Source of the DNA: a virus
IMG/VR virus record: IMGVR_UViG_3300027822_000013
Location: 1-58,423 of that record
Reading direction: 5' to 3' (one strand)
DNA: 58,423 bases
Shown: positions 37,681-45,551 of the stretch, piece by piece
Layout of the letters: every line of letters starts with the position of its first letter
Numbering within the stretch: the first letter of the stretch is position 1
The notes under the pieces: model-generated
Told to the model about the DNA's origin: nothing
Seen by the model: the letters and a program-made list of their open reading frames with translations, nothing else
The model's database searches: none
Translations under genes and position numbers: made by a program

Positions 37681-38202
37681 TTAATTAGAAGCTTCACAAA
37701 CGGGGTAATACAGAGTTTCCCAAACTCGATATGAGGGTGTTTTATCCACAGCACAGTTTTTGACAAACCAACCATCAATTTTTATCAGAAATTCCATGGC
37801 TTTAGGCCACGACATTTCGTATTGTTCAATTGCCCAGATACCAAGTTCCAGGATGTCAATTTGCTTGAGTATAAACTCCCATCCCGGTTCGAGATTGACG
37901 TGTTGAATCCACCCGTTATCAGAGTTGATCTTATGTTCGATATTTTTGATCATTCTGGCAAACTCAGGGTTGTCCCATTTAACATGAGTTGGTATATCAC
38001 CCAAATCGTATTCGGCTTGGTCGTGGTATAACAACGATAGGATGACATCACGAGGGGCTTGTGGGTAAAGTTCCAGAAGGATACAAATTGCATCGTAACT
38101 GTGTTTACCAACAGTGTAGTCCGGCCCCAAGTGGGTGTGGATGTGGCAGCGTCTTACGTTGCTGCCGTTCCTTAGTCTCCTGATCTTATTTACCTGTTCC
38201 AT
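37681..38202 (-). CDS. HD-domain 5'-deoxynucleotidase, YfbR-like
   Basis: 173 residues from ATG 38202 (GGGGTGGAAT before it; 38217 is an alternative). KHSYDAICILLEL, then LLYHDQAEYDLGDIPTHVK with H-D-x-x-E-x-x-x-G-D-(I/L)-P-T, the exact pattern of YfbR and related HD phosphohydrolases that remove the 5'-phosphate from deoxynucleoside monophosphates. Overlaps the thymidylate synthase homologue by 17 bases, so the two are coupled. In phages with replaced bases, such enzymes remove the normal nucleotide (compare DatZ for dATP and the dTMP-ase of SPO1-type phages). Here dTMP or dUMP are the plausible substrates. Confidence 0.82.
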   Translation of the reverse strand: MEQVNKIRRLRNGSNVRRCHIHTHLGPDYTVGKHSYDAICILLELYPQAPRDVILSLLYHDQAEYDLGDIPTHVKWDNPEFARMIKNIEHKINSDNGWIQHVNLEPGWEFILKQIDILELGIWAIEQYEMSWPKAMEFLIKIDGWFVKNCAVDKTPSYRVWETLYYPVCEASN

Positions 38203-39214
38203 ATTCCACCCCATCATCCTTAACCCGATTGTAAGCTTCTTGCCGGCGTCTCAACCATTCAGTACAAGCTTGCCGCCAATCCAGTGCCTTAATCGTTGAT
38301 GCCCAATACATAGCTTCATTGAAGTTTTTTGCCTTGTAGAACTTATGGGACATCTCCATAGGCTGTATTACTTGTTCAAAAAATGGTGTTGCCCACTCAC
38401 GAGGGGAAGGGTTGTCCATTGCCCACTTAAAGAAGTTTTGTAAATCAAGGTCCCATTGTGGATTTCCACTACCAAGCGGGAAGTGGGTATAATCTTCTTT
38501 TTCATAGGGGGTTCCCTTAAACACATTCACTGCCGGGTGGGCTTGTTTCTCTAACACGTCTACATAGGCGTGATAGTTATTACTGATTTGACGATAACGT
38601 CCTATTTTTACCCCGATTTGTTCAGACATGTATTCATGGAGAACAGATAGATGGACTGCGTTGGCCCCATAAGCCCCCCACACAATGTCGTTTGAGCGAT
38701 TGCAGACTGTCATGTCTAGTCGATCATCAGCTGTGATAGAGAAATAAATATGGGTATTACAGGGGGTGTCTTTTCCCTCGTATTTCAAATCAATCCAGGA
38801 ATCCCAAATCCCAAGAACAACCCGGCGGTCATTCGGGTCTTTTCTCAGTTTGTCTATAATCACTTGGATTTGGTCATAGTCAAATCTCCACCGCCAACGA
38901 CTTCCATAAGCCCCATTAAAGATTTCCCCATCATCAGAAAAGGTTTTCATCCTTTTGACGTAACGAGAAACGAATTCAACGTCTTCACGGCCCCCCAACA
39001 TCCAGAGACTTTCCATCAAATGGAAAAAGGGGTTAGCATCCCGTTTTTCATGGAATATAACTCTCTCCAAGGGTTGGTCATATACTGTAGTAACGGGTTC
39101 TGGTGCCACCACCACTTCCCCGGCCCGGCTCTTTCGTCTATCCCCTACTTGCCATAGGAGTTTAACCCCAACTGGTAAGGCTTCATGTACGTTTCTAACT
39201 CTAAGAACTATCAT
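38186..39214 (-). CDS. Thymidylate synthase family, probable dUMP hydroxymethylase
   Basis: 342 residues. EIFNGAYGSRWR (about 97-108), RRVVLGIWDSW, catalytic DTPCNTHIYFSI (Cys152), LDMTVCNRSNDIVWGAYGANAVHLS (Arg173, Ser174, Asp176, Asn185), and SNNYHAYVDV define the fold. Typical TS has P-C-H and Y-Q-R-S-x-D; here P-C-N and C-N-R-S-N-D, as in phage hydroxymethylases. Asn185 in the base-contacting position favours uracil over cytosine, so the product would be hmdUMP or dTMP. Sitting in a hypermodification gene cluster, dUMP hydroxymethylase is preferred. Confidence 0.85.
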   Translation of the reverse strand: MIVLRVRNVHEALPVGVKLLWQVGDRRKSRAGEVVVAPEPVTTVYDQPLERVIFHEKRDANPFFHLMESLWMLGGREDVEFVSRYVKRMKTFSDDGEIFNGAYGSRWRWRFDYDQIQVIIDKLRKDPNDRRVVLGIWDSWIDLKYEGKDTPCNTHIYFSITADDRLDMTVCNRSNDIVWGAYGANAVHLSVLHEYMSEQIGVKIGRYRQISNNYHAYVDVLEKQAHPAVNVFKGTPYEKEDYTHFPLGSGNPQWDLDLQNFFKWAMDNPSPREWATPFFEQVIQPMEMSHKFYKAKNFNEAMYWASTIKALDWRQACTEWLRRRQEAYNRVKDDGVEYGTGK

Positions 39215-39497
39215 CTTGGTTTTCTTTCATTTCGTTAAATATGGGGCCATCAATACAGCAGCCACGACCCAACTTGGGCATTTCAACCACCACATGTGAT
39301 ACCTGAAATTTACCATCCTGGTGTGTAAACTCAAACACTCCTTCAGGCTCTAAACCTAAAGCCATCATCAAAGGCCACTGTTGTCTTTGGAACTGTAAAG
39401 CCAATTCGACAGTTTCAAATAGAGTATTGGTGGCTGGAAAAAACACCACATTATCATTGTTGTCTTTCCATTTGGGGGTGTACCCGGTTTCATCCAT
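39201..39497 (-). CDS. Unknown small protein
   Basis: 98 residues, MDETGYTPKWKDNNDNVVFF, then a helix ETVELALQFQRQQWPLMMALGLEPEG and FEFTHQDGKFQVSHVVVEMP. Small alpha/beta fold, no family recognised. Overlaps the thymidylate synthase homologue start by 14 bases. Confidence 0.6.
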   Translation of the reverse strand: MDETGYTPKWKDNNDNVVFFPATNTLFETVELALQFQRQQWPLMMALGLEPEGVFEFTHQDGKFQVSHVVVEMPKLGRGCCIDGPIFNEMKENQDDSS

Positions 39498-39511
39498 TTT
39501 TCATTTCCTTA

Positions 39512-39616
39512 TTAATAGGTGTACCAGACCAGGTAAACACCCCAGCCAGCTACAGCCATAGCTGCTGCTAGTTTAAATATCACCATAAAAGCGGCCCAAT
39601 TAGACATAGGGGTCAT
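39512..39616 (-). CDS. Tiny membrane protein
   Basis: 34 residues, my translation MTPMSNWAAFMVIFKLAAAM, then AVAGWGVYLVWYTY. GAGGAAACACAAAC before ATG 39616. One hydrophobic helix. Inside the modification cluster; function unknown. Confidence 0.45.
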   Translation of the reverse strand: MTPMSNWAAFMVIFKLAAAMAVAGWGVYLVWYTY

Positions 39617-39666
39617 GTTTGTGTTTCCTCATCAAGTTTTAGTTGTTCTTGTATTAGGGTCAACCG

Positions 39667-39810
39667 TTACCATATTTCGTGTCGAACTTGGTTTACAGCA
39701 GCTTTATTCAATCCCAACAAACGACGGTAACGAGCTAAATCTGTGATTTCCCATTCTAACTTCATTCTTTCCTGTTTGGTTAATTGAACAGGTTTGGGTT
39801 GTGGTACCAT
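39667..39810 (-). CDS. Small unknown protein
   Basis: 47 residues, my translation MVPQPKPVQLTKQERMKLEW, EITDLARYRRLLGLNKAAVN and QVRHEIW. Basic, helical. The ATG follows the stop codon of the next upstream gene (TAA-ATG). Possibly a small DNA- or protein-binding peptide of the cluster; no family recognised. Confidence 0.5.
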   Translation of the reverse strand: MVPQPKPVQLTKQERMKLEWEITDLARYRRLLGLNKAAVNQVRHEIW

Positions 39811-40020
39811 TTAACTGTTTTCCCTGGCATTGTCCATAAGCTCTTTGAATATAAGTTCAACTTTTGGACCCACGTGGGTTTCCACGAATTCATCCATGAT
39901 GCTATTTAACAGTTCAACAGACGTTTTAATTGGTGCCCCGGCCCGATCATATTCCACCATCGCATTATGGCAAATATCCTCCAACTTTTCCTCTAACGTC
40001 ATGTCAATGTTTCCTTCCAT
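39811..40020 (-). CDS. Small unknown protein
   Basis: 69 residues, helical and acidic (MTLEEKLEDICHNAMVEYDRAGAPIKTSVELLNSIMDEF). Overlaps the 310-residue helical-domain gene by 22 bases. Unknown. Confidence 0.55.
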   Translation of the reverse strand: MEGNIDMTLEEKLEDICHNAMVEYDRAGAPIKTSVELLNSIMDEFVETHVGPKVELIFKELMDNARENS

Positions 40021-40931
40021 CTACTCCTTGGGCGTCCTTCCCCTAATTTAGCACGTTGCCATTTATCATATTCACACAGACTATGTTCAATATCTCTCAT
40101 TTCCAAAGCAGGAACCCATAGAGCAATCTTATAGACTGATTGCGCCAGTAGTTCTTGCATCTCTTCCATCAAACTGTCTATCCTCAAATTTGCGTTGATA
40201 GGACGCCCGTGGATACGATTAAGACCCCGCCTTGCTCCAGGACCGGGATTTGCCCAGGTCATGATATCGGGGGCCTCATTCAGATATCTGGTGTGTCGCA
40301 TATCCGTCACCACCTCATAAGAGGTAAACGGCCCCCACCCGTAAAACGAAGCAATATAGGTCCAGGTTTCCTCTTGTGTTTCACATGCCTCAATGACGTG
40401 AGTATGCTTTTTTATCTTGGGCCAGAACTGACCAATCAGTTTACATGCTACGTAATACTGTTTGTCATCATAAAAATCAGCAGCCCTGTCGCTCTCAGCC
40501 CGAACCATATAGGCCCCAGTATAGAGTTTCAATCTTTCCTTTTTTATGCGGTTCATCTCCTTGGCCATTTCAACAGGTTTGAAATTCTTATCGTATGGCC
40601 AGGTTTTTGGGTCCTCCATCAACCGTTCAAGAGTGGGAGGCCAATTAATGGACCTTGCTATGGCCAACATAAACCACAAATAGGGGTGATCCTTGAATGG
40701 TTCCCTGATGTGATTTTTGATCCAAACAGTGACCGTGTCCAACTCTCGAAAAACATTACAGAAACGGTACTGCTGTAGCTCCTTATCCTTGGTATACAGA
40801 CCAGGATAAGGGGAGGATGCCGTAGGCTTATTTCTCATATATCCTTCAGGGATTTCGTGACCCAAGGCCAACTCCCGTCTTAGATATATGGCGTGGCGCT
40901 CATTGATCCAATCGAATAGTGTGTGGGTCAT
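39999..40931 (-). CDS. 5-hmdU DNA kinase helical-domain or AADT-type protein (thymidine hypermodification)
   Basis: 310 residues. LQQYRFCNVFRELDTVTVWIKNHIRE (about residues 53-77) is the hallmark of the helical domain found with hydroxymethyl-uracil DNA kinases; later blocks are YGWGPFTSYEVVTDMRHTRYLNEAPD (a helix-hairpin-helix-like core) and WANPGPGARRGLNRIHGRP, followed by the WVPALEMRDIEHSLCEYDKW segment. Helical-domain proteins and amino acid:DNA transferases (aGPT-Pplase clades) share this glycosylase-like fold, and I cannot separate the two by eye; I lean to the kinase helical partner because it is coupled by four bases to the P-loop kinase gene. It likely acts on hmdU in DNA. Confidence 0.75.
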   Translation of the reverse strand: MTHTLFDWINERHAIYLRRELALGHEIPEGYMRNKPTASSPYPGLYTKDKELQQYRFCNVFRELDTVTVWIKNHIREPFKDHPYLWFMLAIARSINWPPTLERLMEDPKTWPYDKNFKPVEMAKEMNRIKKERLKLYTGAYMVRAESDRAADFYDDKQYYVACKLIGQFWPKIKKHTHVIEACETQEETWTYIASFYGWGPFTSYEVVTDMRHTRYLNEAPDIMTWANPGPGARRGLNRIHGRPINANLRIDSLMEEMQELLAQSVYKIALWVPALEMRDIEHSLCEYDKWQRAKLGEGRPRSRWKETLT

Positions 40932-41539
40932 CTTGGAAGGTACTTTCTGATGATGGTGCCCATAGATTTTTCGGGGGCTGTGTGGTCAACTATTTCTACT
41001 TTCTCGCCAGTAAATTTCAACTTGTCTCGAATACCGTTGATGGTTTTGTACTTCGCTGTAATCTGATCCGACTTTACGGGTTTGCCCCCGTTGCGATGTT
41101 GTACCCGTTCAAGACAGGTTTCAATTGGGGTGTCAAGAAATGCCCAAACAAAGGTATGGCCCTCTGCCTGCATCATCTGGGAAAACTCTAACCAAGGTTT
41201 ATAGGTGGTGCCGGCAATGATACCTTCTGCAAACACCACGTCATGTTGCTGAACTGCTGATCTCACACCTTCTTTCATATGGCGTTGGGTACTGATTCGA
41301 TCCATCCCCCCGGAATAAGTCAGGTTGGAATAGTGACCCACCGTACAAATCTCGATAGGCCAGTCAGTATAGAGAGGGGAGTTACTTGAGTCATTGGTAT
41401 TGCCTACCACCCGACCCATTTTTCCCCTATTATTCTCAAACTCCAACAACACTTCTTGTCTTGTGGGGTCTATATAATGACTGACCAGGGTGGATTTCCC
41501 ACTGCCGTTAGTACCTCTGATGTTGATGATTAAACTCAT
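40928..41539 (-). CDS. P-loop kinase, probable 5-hmdU DNA kinase subunit
   Basis: 203 residues. Walker A NIRGTNGSGKSTLVSHYI (residues about 6-23); DVVFAEGIIAGTTYKPWLEF (Walker B-like D-x-x-x-x-E-G); FVWAFLDTPIETCLERVQHRNGGKP, the lid. Similar to phage P-loop kinases that phosphorylate hydroxymethyl-dU in DNA to make a good leaving group for later substitution. Tight overlaps with both neighbours support a shared complex. Confidence 0.85.
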   Translation of the reverse strand: MSLIINIRGTNGSGKSTLVSHYIDPTRQEVLLEFENNRGKMGRVVGNTNDSSNSPLYTDWPIEICTVGHYSNLTYSGGMDRISTQRHMKEGVRSAVQQHDVVFAEGIIAGTTYKPWLEFSQMMQAEGHTFVWAFLDTPIETCLERVQHRNGGKPVKSDQITAKYKTINGIRDKLKFTGEKVEIVDHTAPEKSMGTIIRKYLPR

Positions 41540-42414
41540 ATTCTTTTCATCTCCCTTAAAAAATCATTAGCAGAATTATTTTCTTCAGCCCAATCACTTA
41601 AGCCATGACTGATCTCGTCAATGTCGTTGTTGAATGGGTAGTGGCCGTTACAGTGGGATTTCCACTTACACAGAATAGTCTCTATTTCCTGTATGTTGAC
41701 CCCTCGATCAAATACAGGGGGAGCTAGGTGGTTGGAAAATATCACCTCAAGGTGGGAAATTGCGAGTTCAATTCCCCGCTCTTTCTCCCCCGGTCTCCAA
41801 TCAAGATAGTTTGAGGATTTGAGGCTGGGGTCCACCCCCTCTTTAAGCTGCAAATACAGTCTCAATGCTGCTTCCTTGGGGTCTTTAAACATCATCACCC
41901 CGTTGGGTTGAAACTCAGTTTCATAACCAAGAACCCGTTCAGCCATGTCTGCGATCTTAAATGCAATCCAAGGACCAAACTGGGGAACTGTTTTGACCCT
42001 TTCTGTAATACCCTCCAATGTGTCAGAAGCGATCATGAAATCCACTGCTGCTTCAGGACGTTTAAACTCCATGGATACGTACTGCAAAGCGTCAAGGGCT
42101 TTTTTACCCCTGAAATGTCGCCGCTCTTTCCCTCTAGGCCATACATCTGATGCCGGGATTTCTACTGGGCACCCCCCTTGTTGGTTCAATACCAAATTAC
42201 AAGCGTGATCAAACCAATACTGGTCTTCAAAATCACTCAACCAGGAAGCAATACCACAATGGTAAAAACACCAATAACCTAACAACCACCGCTTGACCTT
42301 GTCCTGATCCCAGTCTAGTTGAGTCAGTACGTTATAAACTGGGTCAAGGTCTTGTGTCTCAAGAAGTTGAAGCCCGAAATCTTTAATGGATAGTGTTTTG
42401 TAGCGATTATGCAT
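41536..42414 (-). CDS. Amino acid:DNA transferase candidate (aGPT-Pplase-like)
   Basis: 292 residues. Core: LGYWCFYHCGIASWLSDFEDQYWFDHA (about 44-72) and VKTVPQFGPWIAFKIADMAERVLG (about 140-163), a helix-hairpin-helix of the DNA glycosylase type as described for the alpha-glutamyl/putrescinyl thymine pyrophosphorylase families. A PRGKERRHFRGKKALDALQYV linker lies between. These enzymes replace the (pyro)phosphate of activated hmdU in DNA with an amino acid nitrogen or carbon. The genes upstream (radical SAM, PLP) would then remodel that amino acid. Confidence 0.7.
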   Translation of the reverse strand: MHNRYKTLSIKDFGLQLLETQDLDPVYNVLTQLDWDQDKVKRWLLGYWCFYHCGIASWLSDFEDQYWFDHACNLVLNQQGGCPVEIPASDVWPRGKERRHFRGKKALDALQYVSMEFKRPEAAVDFMIASDTLEGITERVKTVPQFGPWIAFKIADMAERVLGYETEFQPNGVMMFKDPKEAALRLYLQLKEGVDPSLKSSNYLDWRPGEKERGIELAISHLEVIFSNHLAPPVFDRGVNIQEIETILCKWKSHCNGHYPFNNDIDEISHGLSDWAEENNSANDFLREMKRI

Positions 42415-43711
42415 TGAACGGGTCCTTGAAGTCTTTGAGCTTTAGAGCATCAGCCTGTTTCATAATTTCTGAACCACAACCCCCAGAACAAGTCAAACAA
42501 CCTGAAGGCTCACACTCCTTAACTTCTTTGAATCTCTGTGCCGCGCCCTGTCTTTTAAACATAGGTACTTTGTGTCCATGACATTGTTCCGAGGTCATGA
42601 ATTCAGGTCCTATAGAAACACACCCCGGATTAGCATCACGGTATTCATAGCATACTGAATAAGTCATCCCTAGTTTGGTGGCGCATTTTTGGTACCGTTT
42701 ATGTCCTTCCAAACGGTATTCCTGTTCAATAGTCCTTTGACCCCCTATATTCTGGGTGAATAGTTCTCTGAAGGCTGCTGATCTATTATCCCCAAATCTT
42801 TGAGTCATACGAGCTACCATGGCTGGTGCCCAAGAATAACCAGCTTCAACGAATTTTACAATCACATGGTTGGTACCACATGAGGCCAGCTTCTCAAATA
42901 GGATTTCAATTTCATCGTGATCCGTAATACCAGCAATTATTGGGTTCACCTGGATTGAAACATAAATCCCTGCTCTACGCAGCTTCTTGATTTCTTCAAA
43001 ATGGTCCTCAAGAGGTAAGGCCCCCGGTGATAGTTTTTCCCAGTCCATTTGCGTAGCACAATTGATTGACTTTTGGGCATAACTGTACTTACTCTGTTGG
43101 AGTAGGGTTATTGCCCAATCAGGATAGGACAACCGGGACAAAAAGAATATCGGCAAACCCTGCTTCACAAATTCACGTGCCGCAGTTTCGGTGTTGTGGT
43201 AATAGTCTTCAATTGGAAGAAATGGATCACTGAATGATGAGAAATATCCGGCTGCTGATGCCTTCAAGGTTCTCAACTGTTTTTTGATCTGTTCTCCATA
43301 GTGCATGGGAACGGTAGTCAGTCCACTACCTCGATAACCCCTGAAACCAGAATTTATGTAACAGAACGCGCATCCTACAGTGCAGTACCCACCGTAAGGT
43401 TCAGTGAGCATCGCTTCTGTGTAGCAAGGTCTATTACGACCCCTAGAGCCTTTATTGCTGGTTTTGGGTTGGTACCATCCCTGAAGCTGTTTTGCCTTGC
43501 CTAAACGAATATGGGGAATGGGGTCAAGAAAGATTTTAACTTCTTTCTTTTCCTTAGCATTTCTAACCATACCAATCTCGCCCGTGCGCCACCTCATATC
43601 CCGGTCGGTGAGTTCATCATAGGTGATTTGAATTGGCCCTAACCCCTCCTTGGGTTCCGGTCTCATGAAATACTTATAACCTTCTTGCTCTAACTGGTTG
43701 TCACCCGTCAT
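42407..43711 (-). CDS. Radical SAM enzyme, SPL-like, with extra Cys cluster
   Basis: 434 residues. EPYGGYCTVGCAFCYINSG gives C110-x3-C114-x2-C117, the [4Fe-4S]-SAM binding triad. FFLSRLSYPDWAI, VSIQVNPIIAGITDHDEI and HVIVKFVEAG are successive strands of the barrel. The C-terminal CEPSGCLTCSGGCGSE holds four more Cys, probably an auxiliary cluster. Related to spore-photoproduct-lyase-like radical SAM proteins, a type that includes radical SAM isomerases in thymidine hypermodification (M6-like phages). Expected to rearrange the amino acid group on the modified base. Confidence 0.85.
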   Translation of the reverse strand: MTGDNQLEQEGYKYFMRPEPKEGLGPIQITYDELTDRDMRWRTGEIGMVRNAKEKKEVKIFLDPIPHIRLGKAKQLQGWYQPKTSNKGSRGRNRPCYTEAMLTEPYGGYCTVGCAFCYINSGFRGYRGSGLTTVPMHYGEQIKKQLRTLKASAAGYFSSFSDPFLPIEDYYHNTETAAREFVKQGLPIFFLSRLSYPDWAITLLQQSKYSYAQKSINCATQMDWEKLSPGALPLEDHFEEIKKLRRAGIYVSIQVNPIIAGITDHDEIEILFEKLASCGTNHVIVKFVEAGYSWAPAMVARMTQRFGDNRSAAFRELFTQNIGGQRTIEQEYRLEGHKRYQKCATKLGMTYSVCYEYRDANPGCVSIGPEFMTSEQCHGHKVPMFKRQGAAQRFKEVKECEPSGCLTCSGGCGSEIMKQADALKLKDFKDPFNA

Positions 43712-43716
43712 CGTTT

Positions 43717-44556
43717 TTATCCTATGTTCCAGAGTAATGTGTTGCGGAAGTCATGAATACCCTTACTCATCCACCATTGAAATGCCTTCAGGTCGTAATA
43801 CTCATTACAAGGCCAGGTCGGTTTGATATCCTTCTGTGAGGCTTTATCTTTGTACTGGTACCCTTCATCAACGATGTGGAGGGGGAGTTCAGTAAGGTCT
43901 GCCCCTACTTTCTGTGAAATGTATTTGTATACAGCATCTTTTGATCTGGAATACCCCAAATGGATGATAACAATTGGGGTCATTCCCTTGGTGTACTTAG
44001 ATTCAAGAATACCCTTGATGACCCCGGACGCTATAGTGGCTGATGAAGAAGGAATCAACACTGACGAAAACGATTTCCCCTTTGAATTAAACCAAGCCTG
44101 GGTTCTCAAATACTCCTTGGCTGTTTCTTCAACTGTCTCATCCAGTTTCAGAGCGTTAGGCATCATGTAAGGTTGGTCATAATAGTCCACCAAGTGTTTC
44201 TTTGCCCCGTGGTATAACACTGCTGATCTTCCAGCAGGAAGTCCCACCAGTTTAGCTCCTAAGTCCTTTGCGTGATCCTGGGGTAGCCTATGACCGGGAT
44301 CGTTTTTATATTCGGGATAAAAGTTGATACACTTCTTACCCAAAACACTACAGGCATGAGCCACGGCCCACCCGGCTTGAGAATGAAAGGTATCTAACAC
44401 CCCAATTGAATGTTCCGGTCTTTTCTTCAGGTGGGCAAATACCCCCCTGGTTTTACTAAAGGGAGGTCCGGGTGTGGGGCTACATAAATCTTCACGCTTT
44501 ACCCATAAACCATAAGCATCAATATAGTCTTCAACAGGGGTGTTATTCTTAATCAT
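43717..44556 (-). CDS. Fold-type II PLP-dependent enzyme (ACC deaminase / cysteine synthase-like)
   Basis: 279 residues. VKREDLCSPTPGPPFSKTRGVFAHL has a Lys35 in the S-K-x-R context of the Schiff-base lysine; FHSQAGWAVAHACSVLGKKCINFYP matches the Asn-helix of tryptophan-synthase-beta-like enzymes (with His/Ser/Gln replacing the usual G-N-H); SVLIPSSSATIASGVIKG resembles the phosphate-binding Gly/Ser loop. A small, divergent member. Position in the modification cluster suggests a role on the amino acid moiety (elimination, replacement or racemisation) rather than a decarboxylase of fold I or III, as reported for other phages. Confidence 0.75.
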   Translation of the reverse strand: MIKNNTPVEDYIDAYGLWVKREDLCSPTPGPPFSKTRGVFAHLKKRPEHSIGVLDTFHSQAGWAVAHACSVLGKKCINFYPEYKNDPGHRLPQDHAKDLGAKLVGLPAGRSAVLYHGAKKHLVDYYDQPYMMPNALKLDETVEETAKEYLRTQAWFNSKGKSFSSVLIPSSSATIASGVIKGILESKYTKGMTPIVIIHLGYSRSKDAVYKYISQKVGADLTELPLHIVDEGYQYKDKASQKDIKPTWPCNEYYDLKAFQWWMSKGIHDFRNTLLWNIG

Positions 44557-45494
44557 ACCAGTTCCAATATTTTTGAGGCACGCAGTTCAATTTCTTTTCT
44601 GTTGGGCTTATCCTTGGCCCAATGAGTGGCGGCATTTAGTACGCCCCAATAGGACTCATCCTTGACTTCATCAGAAATGAGTTCTATGTGGTTTTTACCA
44701 AAACCAACCTTGCCCAGGATTTCACGCCGTTCATCAATTCCTGGGGATAATCTTTTCTTATTGGCTCCCTTCATCTGAGTGACCAGCAGTGGAAATTCGG
44801 CAATGATATCCTTGAAGGTTTCTTCAATTCGGTCACTAGACCTTACGTCAAGCAGATCAGGGATGGACATCTCACCAACAGGGTTTGGACGGGTCAAATG
44901 CATCTTAGTTAGGCCCACCACTGAACTGGGGAAGGTTAGACCGTTTTCACATTCCAGTCTGTAGAAATAGGCATTCATTCCCATCCGGGTTGACCCATCC
45001 TGGGAATTATAAAAATAGAACCCGCCTTGAACCACATCCCCTACCGACACGTCAAAGTTAAGTGAAGGGGATCGAAATGAGCAGGACATTTCCGTTTTAG
45101 AAATAGTATGCTGATCCATGATGAAATTATACTCTTCAACCATAGGACGTATGGTGACCAATAAGTCACTATCCGATACCCGGCGATAAGAGGGACTCAT
45201 TATAGCATAAATTGATGATGTGGTTTCCCTAACCATTACAGCTGTTTCTGATGAGAAAGAGGATAACCAGGTGTTGACGTTATACGCCCAAAGATCACCG
45301 TCAATGAACATGCGCCAATAGTAAGCCGGGGGGATGTTGAGAAGAGAACGAAGGTTGGAATGGGCCGATTTATCAAGCTTCTTACCGTTTAGCTGAAATT
45401 CATTATCAGCCACGAGTTCATTGGCATAAACTATTGTGTCTGTACGGCGTTTCTCAATTCCACGACACTTCTTCATTAAAGTTTCAAATTGCAT
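44553..45494 (-). CDS. DUF932 family protein
   Basis: 313 residues from ATG 45494 after AAGGAT (earlier in-frame start is poorer). LLNIPPAYYWRMFIDGDLWAYNVNTWL, SYRRVSDSDLLVTIRPMV, and FSCSFRSPSLNFDVSVGDVV-like blocks match DUF932, a common phage/plasmid family of unknown function often near DNA-processing genes. YFYRLECENGLTFPSS is the conserved N-G-(L/M) segment. May act in recombination or protection of DNA; not known. Confidence 0.75.
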   Translation of the reverse strand: MQFETLMKKCRGIEKRRTDTIVYANELVADNEFQLNGKKLDKSAHSNLRSLLNIPPAYYWRMFIDGDLWAYNVNTWLSSFSSETAVMVRETTSSIYAIMSPSYRRVSDSDLLVTIRPMVEEYNFIMDQHTISKTEMSCSFRSPSLNFDVSVGDVVQGGFYFYNSQDGSTRMGMNAYFYRLECENGLTFPSSVVGLTKMHLTRPNPVGEMSIPDLLDVRSSDRIEETFKDIIAEFPLLVTQMKGANKKRLSPGIDERREILGKVGFGKNHIELISDEVKDESYWGVLNAATHWAKDKPNRKEIELRASKILELV

Positions 45495-45521
45495 GGTAAA
45501 TATCCTTGTTTCTGATTCCCC

Positions 45522-45551
45522 TCGTTGGTACCTTAACGAAGGCACCAACGA
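45522..45551. other. Intergenic hairpin
   Basis: TCGTTGGT (45522-45529) pairs with ACCAACGA (45544-45551) in the 79-base gap between the DUF932 gene and the reductase gene. No T run on the minus strand. Could be an RNA processing or stability element. Confidence 0.4.

Noticed and set aside
37681-38217. DatZ/PurZ 2-aminoadenine pathway
   Set aside because: The HD protein matches YfbR-type motifs and no PurZ-like adenylosuccinate synthetase homologue is present.
38186-39214. Cytosine hydroxymethylase (dCMP) instead of dUMP enzyme
   Set aside because: The base-contacting position appears to be Asn, not Asp, and no glucosyltransferase or dCTPase typical of hmC phages is seen.
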